A stretch of 64,000 nt of DNA from Fontisphaera persica. GTDB lineage: Bacteria; Verrucomicrobiota; Verrucomicrobiia; Limisphaerales; Fontisphaeraceae. The number at the start of each line of letters is the position of its first letter. The stretch's first letter is position 1. The translations under genes were made by a program, and so were the position numbers. This document shows, one piece after another, positions 22,619 to 31,566 of the stretch. The stretch covers positions 372,001-436,000 of the forward strand of contig NZ_CP116615.1 in assembly GCF_024832785.1 (NCBI RefSeq), read 5' to 3'. The notes under the pieces are model-generated. The model worked only from the letters and a program-made list of their open reading frames with translations, ran no database searches and was not told the origin of the DNA.

Positions 22619-25354
22619 ATGAACTCCTCGCCCTGGACCAGAGGCTGCTGGTGCTTTTTGTGGGTTATTTGGGCTTCAGCCTTTTTTGCCTGTGCGCAAA
22701 CCGGCTCCAATTTGGTGATCAACGGTTCTTTTGAACTGGATGCGAATGGAGACGGGGTGCCGGATGACTGGCAGCCGGCCGGTGACCGTGAAACACGCCA
22801 GGAATTGGGCCGGGAACCCCTGCCTGAAGGAGGGTATTGCGGCCGCCTCATCTGCACGTTCATGGGCAAAGATTCTCCGAGCGCGCATGCCATGATTTGC
22901 CAGGTGGGCCGGGTCGCCATGCAGCGGGGCCAATGGTATCGCCTCAGCTTCCGTGCCCGAGCCGAGGGAATCCTCAAGGGCGTATCGGTGGCCTTGAACA
23001 ATACGCGGGTCTGGAAAGGTGTGGGGCTGGATTTCGGTTTTTACGCCACGGCCCAGTGGCAGCGGTATGAGTTCGTGTTTGAGGCCACCGACAACCTGCC
23101 TGCCGAGAGCAGCCGCCTGCAATTTTGGTTCAAATCCACGGGCACACTCTGGCTGGATGACGTGGAGCTGGTGGCCATTCCGGGAGGCCGCCAATGGCAT
23201 CCCCAGTGGAGCGCTGAGGGGGTGGTGAATCTGGTTCCCAATGGCGCGTTCGAGTGCGGCGCCGCCCATTGGGGCAGTTACAACAATGAGCCGGGCGGAT
23301 GGGGCAATCAATTATATCAGTTGGTGGGGACTTGGCAGCCGGTGGGGGGAGCGGATGGCGGAGGGTGTTTGCAAATTAAGTGGGACCCGGAAACCGCCCC
23401 CGTCTTCTACTTTGACTATTTCCAGGCCGTGCGCCGTCCGGTCCGCCGGATGCTCGCCGCCAATTTGGGATGGTTGAAGGTAACCCCTGGTGAGCCTATG
23501 CAGTTCTCCGTGGAGATGCGCTCCGAGCCGGCGGGCATCCCCGCCACATTGACAATCGTGCAGGCGGAAGGACCCACGCGACAGCAAACGGTGCGCCTGA
23601 CGCCACAATGGCAGCGTTATGCCCTGAATTTTCAGCCTGACCGGCCGTTTGTGTTTGTGGCGGCTGGGCCGGATTTCCTATCATCCACCGGCCCTGCGGG
23701 CACAGTCTGGGTGGACCGCGTGGCGCTGCAACGCCAAAGCGATTCAGGTTCTTTCCAGCCGCGAACGCCGCTGGAGACTTCTCTGGAGACACCGGTGGTC
23801 GGCAACATTTTCACCAATCCAGCCGCCGGGCTGACGCTTATTCTGCGCGGGGCGGCTCATGGGCAAAATCCCAGGCGGGTGGGGGGACGCTTGTTAATCA
23901 CCGATTTTTTTGACCGGGTGGTGTATGAGCAAAATCTGGAAATCCAGTTCACGCAACAGGTGTCACCCCAGATACATCGCGGGACGGTGACCTTGAAGGG
24001 GCTATTGCCCAACCGGCTGGGTTTCTATCGGGTGACGTGGGCTGCGGCGGGTGGGACGAATACCCTCCGTTGTGCGCTTGTTGAACCGGTGACGCCGCAG
24101 GCGGAGGGCGCCATTGGCATGAATCATGCCTACCCGTGGGATTTTTTGGTGCATTTGGCGCATCTGGCGGGCATCCGGTGGTGGCGGGACTGGTCGGCCA
24201 AGTGGCATGAAGTGGAAAAAGCGCCGGGTCAGTGGAATTTTGCAGCGGCCGATGAACAAATCGAACGGGTGTTGCGCCTGGGCGGCGAGCCGCTGGTGCT
24301 GCTGCCCTTTCCATCCTCCTGGTGGTCCTCCCGCTGGGCGGCGTCCACCAACAACCTTCCCCACGCGCAGGACTATGAAAGCCAGCGCCGTTTTGTAGCT
24401 CAGGCTCCGCAGCGATGGGAGGACTTTGGCACTTACGCCGCAGCGGTGGCGCGGCATTACGGGGGGCGGGTCCGGGCTTACCACATTCTGAATGAACCCA
24501 TTTATACGAGTTACGCCCTGCCGCGCGCCGATGGTCATTCCATGGCGGATTATTTGCAGGCGGTGGAGACGGCTCACCGTGCCATCCGGGCGGTGGATAA
24601 AAAGGTGAAGATTGTGGGGGGGATTGGCACCGGCCCCGACGCCGGTTTGACTTTGGAATTTGTCGAGAAGGGCGGATTGCGGCATGTGGATATTCTGGAT
24701 TTGCATCAATATGACCCCCCGGCGCCCGCGGAAAATCTGGAAGCATCCTATGTCACCTTGGAAAATTTGATGGCCCGCCACGGCGGTCCCAAGCCGGTGT
24801 GGATTACGGAATACGGATGTTATGCGGACGATGACCCCGCCTGCATTCCCCCGCGCACCGGCGATGCGGCCATGACGCGCTCGCGCTGGCCGAGCGAGCA
24901 GGCGGCAGCCGAGCACCTGGTGAAATTCACCGCCATCACCTTTGCCCACGGCGCGCGCAAAATCTTTTTGCATGCGGGCAGTTCCGCGCAAATCAACGGC
25001 CCCAATGAAGGCGGCATCTTTTTTGAATATGGCGGCCAACCCCGCAAGATGTATGCTGCTGCCGCCGTCTTGAATCGGTTGTTGGGCACACCGGAGGATT
25101 ATCTGGGAGCCGTCACTCAGGGGACGGGGCGTCTTTATCTTTTTCGCAAAGGCAGGCAAAGCGTGGGCATTGCCTGGAGCGCCAAACCCATCGCCCTGGA
25201 CCTGTCCAGGGGAATTCGGGTCTGGGACATCATGGGCAACCCGGTGAGGGAGGGACAATTCACGCTTGCGGATTCGCCGGTTTATTTTAGCGAGTCCAGT
25301 CCCGACGCCCGCGGATTGCGCCGCCTCTTTGAAGCGCGGACGGCCCGGCCGTGA
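22619..25354 (+). CDS. Large exported glycoside hydrolase, GH39-like (clan A) with N-terminal carbohydrate-binding modules
   Basis: 911 residues. A signal peptide (about 1-27) is followed by two galactose-binding-like modules, each opening with the phrase N-L-V-x-N-G-[SA]-F-E: about 31-195 (LVINGSFELDANGDGVPDDW) and about 205-375 (LVPNGAFECGAAHWG). A beta-sandwich linker (about 395-490) precedes the TIM barrel (about 500-850). The acid/base candidate is Glu626 in YHILNEPIYTSY and the nucleophile candidate Glu731 in VWITEYGC, the clan-A spacing. GH39 enzymes include beta-xylosidases and iduronidases; the substrate here is open. It directly follows lpd with its own promoter and ends 5 bp before a convergent AMP-ligase gene. 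Confidence 0.82.
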   Translation: MNSSPWTRGCWCFLWVIWASAFFACAQTGSNLVINGSFELDANGDGVPDDWQPAGDRETRQELGREPLPEGGYCGRLICTFMGKDSPSAHAMICQVGRVAMQRGQWYRLSFRARAEGILKGVSVALNNTRVWKGVGLDFGFYATAQWQRYEFVFEATDNLPAESSRLQFWFKSTGTLWLDDVELVAIPGGRQWHPQWSAEGVVNLVPNGAFECGAAHWGSYNNEPGGWGNQLYQLVGTWQPVGGADGGGCLQIKWDPETAPVFYFDYFQAVRRPVRRMLAANLGWLKVTPGEPMQFSVEMRSEPAGIPATLTIVQAEGPTRQQTVRLTPQWQRYALNFQPDRPFVFVAAGPDFLSSTGPAGTVWVDRVALQRQSDSGSFQPRTPLETSLETPVVGNIFTNPAAGLTLILRGAAHGQNPRRVGGRLLITDFFDRVVYEQNLEIQFTQQVSPQIHRGTVTLKGLLPNRLGFYRVTWAAAGGTNTLRCALVEPVTPQAEGAIGMNHAYPWDFLVHLAHLAGIRWWRDWSAKWHEVEKAPGQWNFAAADEQIERVLRLGGEPLVLLPFPSSWWSSRWAASTNNLPHAQDYESQRRFVAQAPQRWEDFGTYAAAVARHYGGRVRAYHILNEPIYTSYALPRADGHSMADYLQAVETAHRAIRAVDKKVKIVGGIGTGPDAGLTLEFVEKGGLRHVDILDLHQYDPPAPAENLEASYVTLENLMARHGGPKPVWITEYGCYADDDPACIPPRTGDAAMTRSRWPSEQAAAEHLVKFTAITFAHGARKIFLHAGSSAQINGPNEGGIFFEYGGQPRKMYAAAAVLNRLLGTPEDYLGAVTQGTGRLYLFRKGRQSVGIAWSAKPIALDLSRGIRVWDIMGNPVREGQFTLADSPVYFSESSPDARGLRRLFEARTARP

Positions 25355-25359
25355 AGTTG

Positions 25360-26652
25360 TCAGCCCGGCGCGGCGGTTTTGTGCGCCGCCTGATATCGCG
25401 CTGACCATTGGGCGCGTGAGATTTTGCCCCGTTCATTGGGCGAAAGCTCCTCCGTCAACCACCAGTGTTTGGGCCATTGCCAAGGAGGCAATTGATTTTG
25501 GGTGTATTGCCGCACGGCGCCCAGCACTTGCGGCGCGCTCAAGACCACGGCGGCAACGATGGCTTCCCCGCGGTGCCCGGCGTGGTCCGGCACGCCAAAA
25601 ACCACACATTCCCGCACTTCCGGATGGTTGCGCAGCACTTGCTCAATGGCATCTGGCGCCACTTTGCGCCCAGCCACGTTGATTTGGTCGCTGGCTCGTC
25701 CCCGTAAAAAGAGCAGGCCCTCCCGCATTTCTCCAAGGTCGCGCGTGCGAAAAACGCCGCCGGCCAAGGTCGGGTCTGGTTCCGGCCAATATCCCATTCC
25801 GACATTGGGGCCTTGTACTTCCACGCAGCCTTCCGGATTGAGGCTCACCTGGACTCCCGGCATGACCCTGCCGGCGAGCTGGGCGTGCTGGCGCGGTTCG
25901 CTGGTGGGGTCATACGCGATGCCGCCGCATTCGGTGGAGCCATAGAAATTGTGCACTTTCAACCCGTGCCGCTCAAAGATTTGTTGTTCCAACGCCAGCG
26001 GCAGGGGCGCGCCGGCGCTGATGGCCACTCGAATGTTGGGAGGAATAACCGTGGCCTCCAACCAGGTGCGCCAAAGAGCAGGCACGGAAGGCAAAACCAA
26101 ATCCGGCCACAGGGAGCTGGCGGCGCGGAGTTGTTCTGGCAGACCGCCTCCGGCCAGAATTAACGGCATGCCCTGCAGCACCAGTAAGAGCACCAGACTG
26201 GAGAAACCGTAGGAATGGGCCAGGGAAATCGCGGCCAGATTGGCCCATGCGGGGCACAGATGCATGCCTTGCATGATGTGGCTGGCATCGGCACAAAGTT
26301 GCTCGGCGGAAAACGCCACCAGCCGCGGCGCTCCCGTGGTGGCACTGGTGACTTTGAGGTGGGCGCATTGCGCGGGTAAGGGGCCGGCAAACGCCAGTCC
26401 GAGGTCCCGGTCCAGGGGGCAGGTGACCAGGCCATGACGCCATCCGCGCAACAGTTCCAGGATAAAATCCGCCCCGTTGCCTCTGGGATGGCAAATGCCA
26501 TGGTCGGCCGCGGGCGGGGGTGTTTCTGAGTCACGGGCCAGTTGGGCAAAGGTCCAGCGCCGCCCACCGGGCACATCCCAGAGAGCCAGCGAGTCGGCGT
26601 GGTGCGAGGCTGTGTGCCGCCAAAGCTCGTACAGTTGCCGGGTTGCAGACAC
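25360..26652 (-). CDS. Compact AMP-forming acyl/aryl-CoA ligase-like enzyme
   Basis: 430 residues, 60-120 shorter than most family members. Recognisable ANL motifs: VTSATTGAPRLVAFS in place of the P-loop TSGTTGxPK, FYGSTECGGIAYDP, GVFRTRDLGEMREGLLFLRGR, QINVAGRKVAPDAIEQVL and the A10 lysine in LSPNERGKISR. The P-loop Gly-to-Ala and Lys-to-Arg changes are conservative. The shortness comes from the N-terminal subdomain. Size resembles O-succinylbenzoate-CoA ligases (MenE) and aryl-activating enzymes, but no menaquinone gene is nearby. It lies 47 bp downstream of the hybrid histidine kinase on the same strand, and so may share its transcript. Substrate unknown. Confidence 0.82.
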   Translation of the reverse strand: MSATRQLYELWRHTASHHADSLALWDVPGGRRWTFAQLARDSETPPPAADHGICHPRGNGADFILELLRGWRHGLVTCPLDRDLGLAFAGPLPAQCAHLKVTSATTGAPRLVAFSAEQLCADASHIMQGMHLCPAWANLAAISLAHSYGFSSLVLLLVLQGMPLILAGGGLPEQLRAASSLWPDLVLPSVPALWRTWLEATVIPPNIRVAISAGAPLPLALEQQIFERHGLKVHNFYGSTECGGIAYDPTSEPRQHAQLAGRVMPGVQVSLNPEGCVEVQGPNVGMGYWPEPDPTLAGGVFRTRDLGEMREGLLFLRGRASDQINVAGRKVAPDAIEQVLRNHPEVRECVVFGVPDHAGHRGEAIVAAVVLSAPQVLGAVRQYTQNQLPPWQWPKHWWLTEELSPNERGKISRAQWSARYQAAHKTAAPG

Positions 26653-26699
26653 CGGCGTTTTAGTTAACGCAGGAAAAGAGGGGCGGCAAGCCGCAAGTG

Positions 26700-29075
26700 T
26701 CAGGAAGTGGCGGAAGGGGGCGGCGTGGTGGGGCGGGTTGCAGCGTAGGCATCCAGCACGGTGCGCAGCACCTGAGCCAGTTGCATGGGAGTATAGGGCT
26801 TCTGCAGAAAATGATGCCGGTGAAAGCCTGGCGTGGATTCCAGGAGCATCTGGCTGTTGAAATAACCGCTGGTGAAGAGGATGGGCAGATTGGGCCGTTG
26901 CTCCCGCAATTTTTGGGCGAGGGCCAGCCCATTAATGCCCCCGGGCATGACCATGTCCAGCAGGGCACCGTCAATTTGTTGATGGTGTTTGGCCCACAGG
27001 GCCAACGCCTCAGGGCCGTTGGCGGCAAGGATGACCCGGTAACCGTGCAAATTCAGAATATCCCCGGCCAACTGCCGCACAACGGCCTCATCCTCCACAA
27101 CGAGGATGGTTTCTTTGCCATACGGCGCTGTGGGTAATCCCGGCGGGGTTGCCGCTTTCGGCGGTTTGGCGGCCGCCGGGGATTGCAGCGTGGGCAGATA
27201 AATCAGAAAGCAGGTGCCTTCGCCCACCTGGCTGCGCAACTCGATCCATCCCTGGTGTTGTTCGACGATGCTGCGGACGGTGGCCAGTCCCAGGCCGGTG
27301 CCCATGCCCAGTTCTTTGGTGGTAAAGAAAGGTTCAAAGACTCGCTGATGCAGGTCGGGCGGGATGCCGCAACCGGTGTCTTTGACCACCAGGCGAACAT
27401 AGGGCGCCGGTGGTTGCTGGCCGGGCGGAGCCTCGGGGGGGGAGGCGGCCGCCACGCTGTCGGTGGCAATCGTGAGGCGTCCTCCATGCGGCATGGCGTC
27501 GCGGGCATTGACGGCCAGGTTGAAGATGACCTGCTCCAGCATCCCCACGTCTGCCATGATCATGGGCAGGGACGGGGCGGGATGAATTTCCAGGGTCACG
27601 TCCTCGCCGATGATGCGGCGCAGCATTTTGGTCACCTGCGCCAGCACATCATTGAGCTGAACGGGCGACGGTTGGAAGGCCTGCTTGCGGCTGAAGGCCA
27701 GAAGCTGGCGGGTGAGATTGCTGGCGCGGTCGGTGGCCTCGGCAATCTCATGCACGGACGCCTGCGCCTGGGGGGGAAGACCTGGCAGGCTGGCCAGCAT
27801 CTCGGTGTGCCCCTTCATCACCGTCAGCAAATTATTAAAGTCATGCGCCACGCCGCCGGCAAGCGCGCCGATGCCTTCCATTTTGGCCGACTGGCGCAAT
27901 TGCGCCTCCAAAGTCTTGCGGGCGGTAATGTCCACATCAATAAACAGCCAGCACGCCTCCAGCCCGACTTGCAGCGGCTCAACCGAGGTCAGCACATCCA
28001 CCACGGCGCCGGTCTTGGTGCGCAACTGCAGCTCCATGTTGGTCACCGAGCCATGGCGCTGCAGGGTCATCATGAGCTGTTCACGCTGGGCGGGATTCAC
28101 CCATAGCCGCAATTCCGAGGCGGAACGCCCGATCAATTCCTCCCGGGTGTAGCCCATCAGCTTGACATAACTGTCATTCACCTCGATGAAGCGCCCGTCA
28201 TTTTGCGCGCAAATGCCAATGGCCATGGGGTTGGCGCGGAAAATGCGCTGGAAGCGCTCCCGGGCGTGGCGCAGCTCGGTTTCCAGACGTTTGCGGGCAG
28301 TGATGTCTTGTTGAATGGCGATGAAGTGGGTGATGCGGCCGCGGGCGTCGCGGATGGGGGTGACCCGTTGCTCCTGCGTGTAGAAACTGCCGTCTTTGCG
28401 GCGGTTGACAATTTCACCCGTCCAGGTTTTGCCGGCCAGAATGGTGTCCCAGTAACGCTGGAAAAAGTAACGGTCATGCCGTCCGCTGTTGAGCAGGCGC
28501 GGATTTTTTCCCAGCACTTCCTCCAGGGTATAACCGGTTTCCTCGGTGAACGCGCGATTGACAAAAATAATCGCCCCGGCGGCGTTGGTGATGACGACGG
28601 GATGCGGCAGCACATGCAAGGCGGCGGTTTGCAGGCGGGTGAGCAGGTGCAAATCATCCTGCGGGGCCAGCGGAAAGACCAGCGCCGCGCCTCCCACCAG
28701 CACGCCCTGGGCATCGGTGACGGGACTGAGAAAGAACTCGCACGCGATTGGTGCGCCATCGGCCCGCAGCAATCGCCAGGTCACCGCCTGGTGCCGGGAC
28801 GGTCCCGCCTGCCAGGCAGAGCATATCTCCGGCCATTGCCGCCAATCTTCCGGCGCGACAAGCCGGGACATGGCCTGTCCGGGGAGGGCGTTTTCGGCTT
28901 GTCCTGCCAGCAGGGCGAAGGCTGGATTGGCCGCAACGCATTGCCCTTCCAGCGACCAGTGAATGATGCCGGCTTTGGAATGTTCAAACAGCGCACAGCA
29001 CGCCGCCTCCGTTTGCAGCAATGCACGTGTAGCCTGATGCCACGGAGCCCACGATGATGGCTTTCCGGTGCCCAT
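26700..29075 (-). CDS. PAS-domain hybrid histidine kinase with C-terminal receiver
   Basis: 791 residues, no membrane helix, so a soluble cytoplasmic sensor. Three PAS domains: about 25-137, 148-262 (YTLEEVLGKNPRLLNSG, then a PAC segment IQQDITARK) and 275-388 (DVDITARK). The dimerisation/phosphoacceptor domain has His411 in GGVAHDFNNLL; the ATPase domain has NLAVNARDAM, DTGCGIPPD and GTGLGLATV (about 515-630). After a Pro/Ala linker the receiver domain (about 655-780) carries the phosphoacceptor Asp707 in LLDMVMPGG. This HDFNN type usually passes phosphate within the protein or to a separate regulator. No output regulator is adjacent. An acyl/aryl-CoA ligase gene follows. Confidence 0.93.
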   Translation of the reverse strand: MGTGKPSSWAPWHQATRALLQTEAACCALFEHSKAGIIHWSLEGQCVAANPAFALLAGQAENALPGQAMSRLVAPEDWRQWPEICSAWQAGPSRHQAVTWRLLRADGAPIACEFFLSPVTDAQGVLVGGAALVFPLAPQDDLHLLTRLQTAALHVLPHPVVITNAAGAIIFVNRAFTEETGYTLEEVLGKNPRLLNSGRHDRYFFQRYWDTILAGKTWTGEIVNRRKDGSFYTQEQRVTPIRDARGRITHFIAIQQDITARKRLETELRHARERFQRIFRANPMAIGICAQNDGRFIEVNDSYVKLMGYTREELIGRSASELRLWVNPAQREQLMMTLQRHGSVTNMELQLRTKTGAVVDVLTSVEPLQVGLEACWLFIDVDITARKTLEAQLRQSAKMEGIGALAGGVAHDFNNLLTVMKGHTEMLASLPGLPPQAQASVHEIAEATDRASNLTRQLLAFSRKQAFQPSPVQLNDVLAQVTKMLRRIIGEDVTLEIHPAPSLPMIMADVGMLEQVIFNLAVNARDAMPHGGRLTIATDSVAAASPPEAPPGQQPPAPYVRLVVKDTGCGIPPDLHQRVFEPFFTTKELGMGTGLGLATVRSIVEQHQGWIELRSQVGEGTCFLIYLPTLQSPAAAKPPKAATPPGLPTAPYGKETILVVEDEAVVRQLAGDILNLHGYRVILAANGPEALALWAKHHQQIDGALLDMVMPGGINGLALAQKLREQRPNLPILFTSGYFNSQMLLESTPGFHRHHFLQKPYTPMQLAQVLRTVLDAYAATRPTTPPPSATS

Positions 29076-29421
29076 TAAATTTTTCCGGGATCGCGTCCCT
29101 GCAAAAACTCAGCCGCCTTTTCGCTCCTTACTCTACTTCGGCCTCTGGGTTTCTCTCCAATACGGAGAGCGCGCAGAGCGCGACGTCAACCTTGTTGCGG
29201 GATACGATTACTACTTGTGGCGGCATTGACAAGTCTGAATACATTTTGCTGCATCGGTATTTGTCCGACAAAGGGCCTCCCTTATTTCATGGATTGACTG
29301 CGAGCAGCCAGGAGCGCGCGGCACGCCACCTCCCGCTGGAGTTGGGTACGGCGCCATCCGCCGCCGGCGCAGTCGCTTTTTCTGGTTTTCTTTTGCGCCG
29401 CGGTCATTTTAGTGTTGGGTC
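29076..29421. other. Divergent intergenic region without a supported gene
   Basis: 346 bp between the histidine kinase (minus) and the LarA-like gene (plus), more A+T-rich than its surroundings around 29080-29280. A short reading frame crosses it but its product shows no domain and its codon use is unlike the neighbours. It presumably holds both promoters; a TTGTCA/TAATCG pair on the minus strand near 29200-29230 is a weak candidate for the kinase. Confidence 0.5.
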
Positions 29422-30705
29422 ATGAGTTTGTTTGCACAATGCGCGCCGCCTTCGCGCCAGGTGAAGACCGCCGAGGTCAGTGACGTGGTGGCTCGTGCCA
29501 TGCCTCAGGCGGATTATCGCGGCCAACGGCTGTTGTTAATCATTCCCGACCACACCCGCACCGCGCCGGTGGGGTTGATGTTCAAGACCCTGCATGCCCA
29601 CCTGGCGCCGGTAGTGAAATCCCTCGACGTTCTCGTCGCCCTCGGGACGCATGTGGCCATGACCGAGGAAGCCATTTGCGAGCGCCTGGAAATCAGCCTG
29701 GCGGAAAGGCGTGACCGCTACGGTCAGGTGCGGTTTTACAATCACGAGTGGGATAATCCGTCGGCCTTGCGCCAGGTGGGCACGCTTTCGGCCGAGGAAA
29801 TCAGCCAGTTGACTCAGGGCCTTTTTGCCATGGAGGTGCCGGTGGAGGTCAACAAATTAGTTTTTGAATATGACCAGGTGGTGATTGTGGGGCCAGTTTT
29901 CCCGCATGAAGTGGTGGGCTTTTCCGGCGGCAACAAGTACCTGTTCCCCGGCGTGGCTGGCCCGCAAATCTTGAACTTCTTCCACTGGCTTGGCGCCGTG
30001 GTCACCAACCCGATGATCATCGGCAATCAGTGGACGCCCGTGCGCCAGGTGGTGGACAAGGCCGGCGCGCTGGTCAACGTGCCGAAAATTTGTTTCTGCC
30101 TGGTGGTCGAGGGACACGCGCTGGCGGGCCTGTACGCCGGCACGCCGGAAGGAGCCTGGGCGGCGGCGGTGGAATTATCCCGGCAATTGCACATCACTTA
30201 CAAAGACCATCCCTATCACACCATCCTGTCGTGCGCGCCCAAGATGTACGACGAGCTATGGACGGGCGGCAAATGCATGTACAAGCTCGAGCCGGTGCTG
30301 GCGGACGGCGGCGAATTGATTATTTATGCGCCGCACATTACGGAGATTTCGCTCACCCATGGGCGGGTGATTCGGGAAGTGGGCTATCATTGCCGCGACT
30401 ATTTCCTCAAGCAGTGGGAGCGCTTCAAGCATTACCCTTGGGGTGTGCTGGCGCACTCCACGCATGTGCGGGGCATTGGCACGTTTGAAAATGGCGTCGA
30501 ACGCTGCCGGGCCCAGGTCACCCTGGCCACCGGCATCCCGGAGGACGTTTGTCGTAAAATCAATCTGGGTTATCGCGACCCGCGCAGCATCCAGCCGGAG
30601 GCTTTCGCCAACCGTGAGGACGAGGGCGTGCTGCTGGTGCCCAAGGCAGGCGAAATGCTTTTCCAGCTCAAACATCCGCCCGTCTGGGCGGGCGGCAGGG
30701 CATGA
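29422..30705 (+). CDS. LarA-like lactate racemase family protein (nickel-pincer enzyme family)
   Basis: 427 residues, family length. LarA active-site positions are recognisable: PDHTRT near 42-47, His77 in VALGTHVAM, His162 in FPHEVVGFSGGNKYLFPG, Lys172 in the same motif (the lysine that bonds the nickel-pincer nucleotide) and His188 in LNFFHWLG. Lactate racemase and its relatives interconvert D- and L-2-hydroxyacids with a nickel-pincer cofactor made by LarB, LarC and LarE. None of those genes is in the window. It is the first gene of a run of five closely spaced plus-strand genes (TatD follows after 19 bp). The substrate may be a 2-hydroxyacid other than lactate. Confidence 0.85.
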   Translation: MSLFAQCAPPSRQVKTAEVSDVVARAMPQADYRGQRLLLIIPDHTRTAPVGLMFKTLHAHLAPVVKSLDVLVALGTHVAMTEEAICERLEISLAERRDRYGQVRFYNHEWDNPSALRQVGTLSAEEISQLTQGLFAMEVPVEVNKLVFEYDQVVIVGPVFPHEVVGFSGGNKYLFPGVAGPQILNFFHWLGAVVTNPMIIGNQWTPVRQVVDKAGALVNVPKICFCLVVEGHALAGLYAGTPEGAWAAAVELSRQLHITYKDHPYHTILSCAPKMYDELWTGGKCMYKLEPVLADGGELIIYAPHITEISLTHGRVIREVGYHCRDYFLKQWERFKHYPWGVLAHSTHVRGIGTFENGVERCRAQVTLATGIPEDVCRKINLGYRDPRSIQPEAFANREDEGVLLVPKAGEMLFQLKHPPVWAGGRA

Positions 30706-30724
30706 GGCCGCTTGAAGGAATGGT

Positions 30725-31549
30725 ATGCCGATTTTTTACGACACCCACGCCCACCTGGACGACGGCAGTTTCCGGCGGGATTTGCCTGAAGTGCTGCAAC
30801 GCGCGGGGGGAGCAGGCATTGAGCGCATCATTACCATAGGAGTGGATGAGGAGAGCAGCCGCGCGGCGGTGAAACTGGCCGAGGCGCATCCCCAAGTTTA
30901 TGCCGCCGTGGGCTGGCATCCCAATCATGCGGCAGAAGCGCCGGCGGAAGTGCGGCCGGTTTTGCGCGAGCTGGCGCAGCACCCCAAAGTGGTCGCCATC
31001 GGCGAAATTGGCCTGGATTACAAATACCTCCCCAGCTTGCAGGGCGGGACGCCCGAAGACGATGCGCGGCACAAGGAGCGGCAGGCGCAATTATTCGCCC
31101 AGCAAATGGAACTGGCGGTTGAACTGGGGTTGCCCATCGTGGTGCACCAGCGGTTTTCGATGGCAGACATCCTGGCTCAGATGCAGCCGTTCGTGGGGCG
31201 GTTGCGGGCGGTGTTTCATTGCTTTTCCGAAGCGCCGGAGCTGGTGAAGCGGATTTTGGACATGAACTGCCTGGTCAGCTACACGGGCATCCTGACCTAT
31301 AAAAATGGCCAGAATGTCCGGGAATCCCTGGCTGCTGCGCCGCTGGGTTCTTTCATGCTGGAGACGGATTGCCCTTACATGACCCCGGAGCCGTGGCGCA
31401 AGTCGGCGCGGCGATGCGAGCCGGCGTTTGTGGCGGACATTGCAGCCGTGGCGGCACAGGTCAAAGGCTGTTCCCTGGCGGAACTTTCCGCGGCTACCTG
31501 CGCGGCGGCCTGCCGCTTCTTTCACAAAATGCCGGCTCCCGAGGCTTAA
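30725..31549 (+). CDS. TatD-family metal-dependent hydrolase (DNase-type)
   Basis: 274 residues, slightly longer than typical TatD. Metal ligands of the amidohydrolase fold: DTHAHLD (6-12), the glutamate in AIGEIGLDYKY, the histidine in VVHQRFS, FHCFSEAPELVKRILD and the late ETDCPYMTPEPWRK. TatD proteins are 3'-5' exonucleases or related hydrolases acting in DNA repair. Second gene in the larA-like/tatD/lptF run, with LptF/G starting 17 bp after its stop. The segment LPSLQGGTPEDDARHKERQAQ between the Glu and the His is a little longer than usual. Confidence 0.9.
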   Translation: MPIFYDTHAHLDDGSFRRDLPEVLQRAGGAGIERIITIGVDEESSRAAVKLAEAHPQVYAAVGWHPNHAAEAPAEVRPVLRELAQHPKVVAIGEIGLDYKYLPSLQGGTPEDDARHKERQAQLFAQQMELAVELGLPIVVHQRFSMADILAQMQPFVGRLRAVFHCFSEAPELVKRILDMNCLVSYTGILTYKNGQNVRESLAAAPLGSFMLETDCPYMTPEPWRKSARRCEPAFVADIAAVAAQVKGCSLAELSAATCAAACRFFHKMPAPEA

Positions 31550-31566
31550 CCTGTCGCGGTCCCGCC

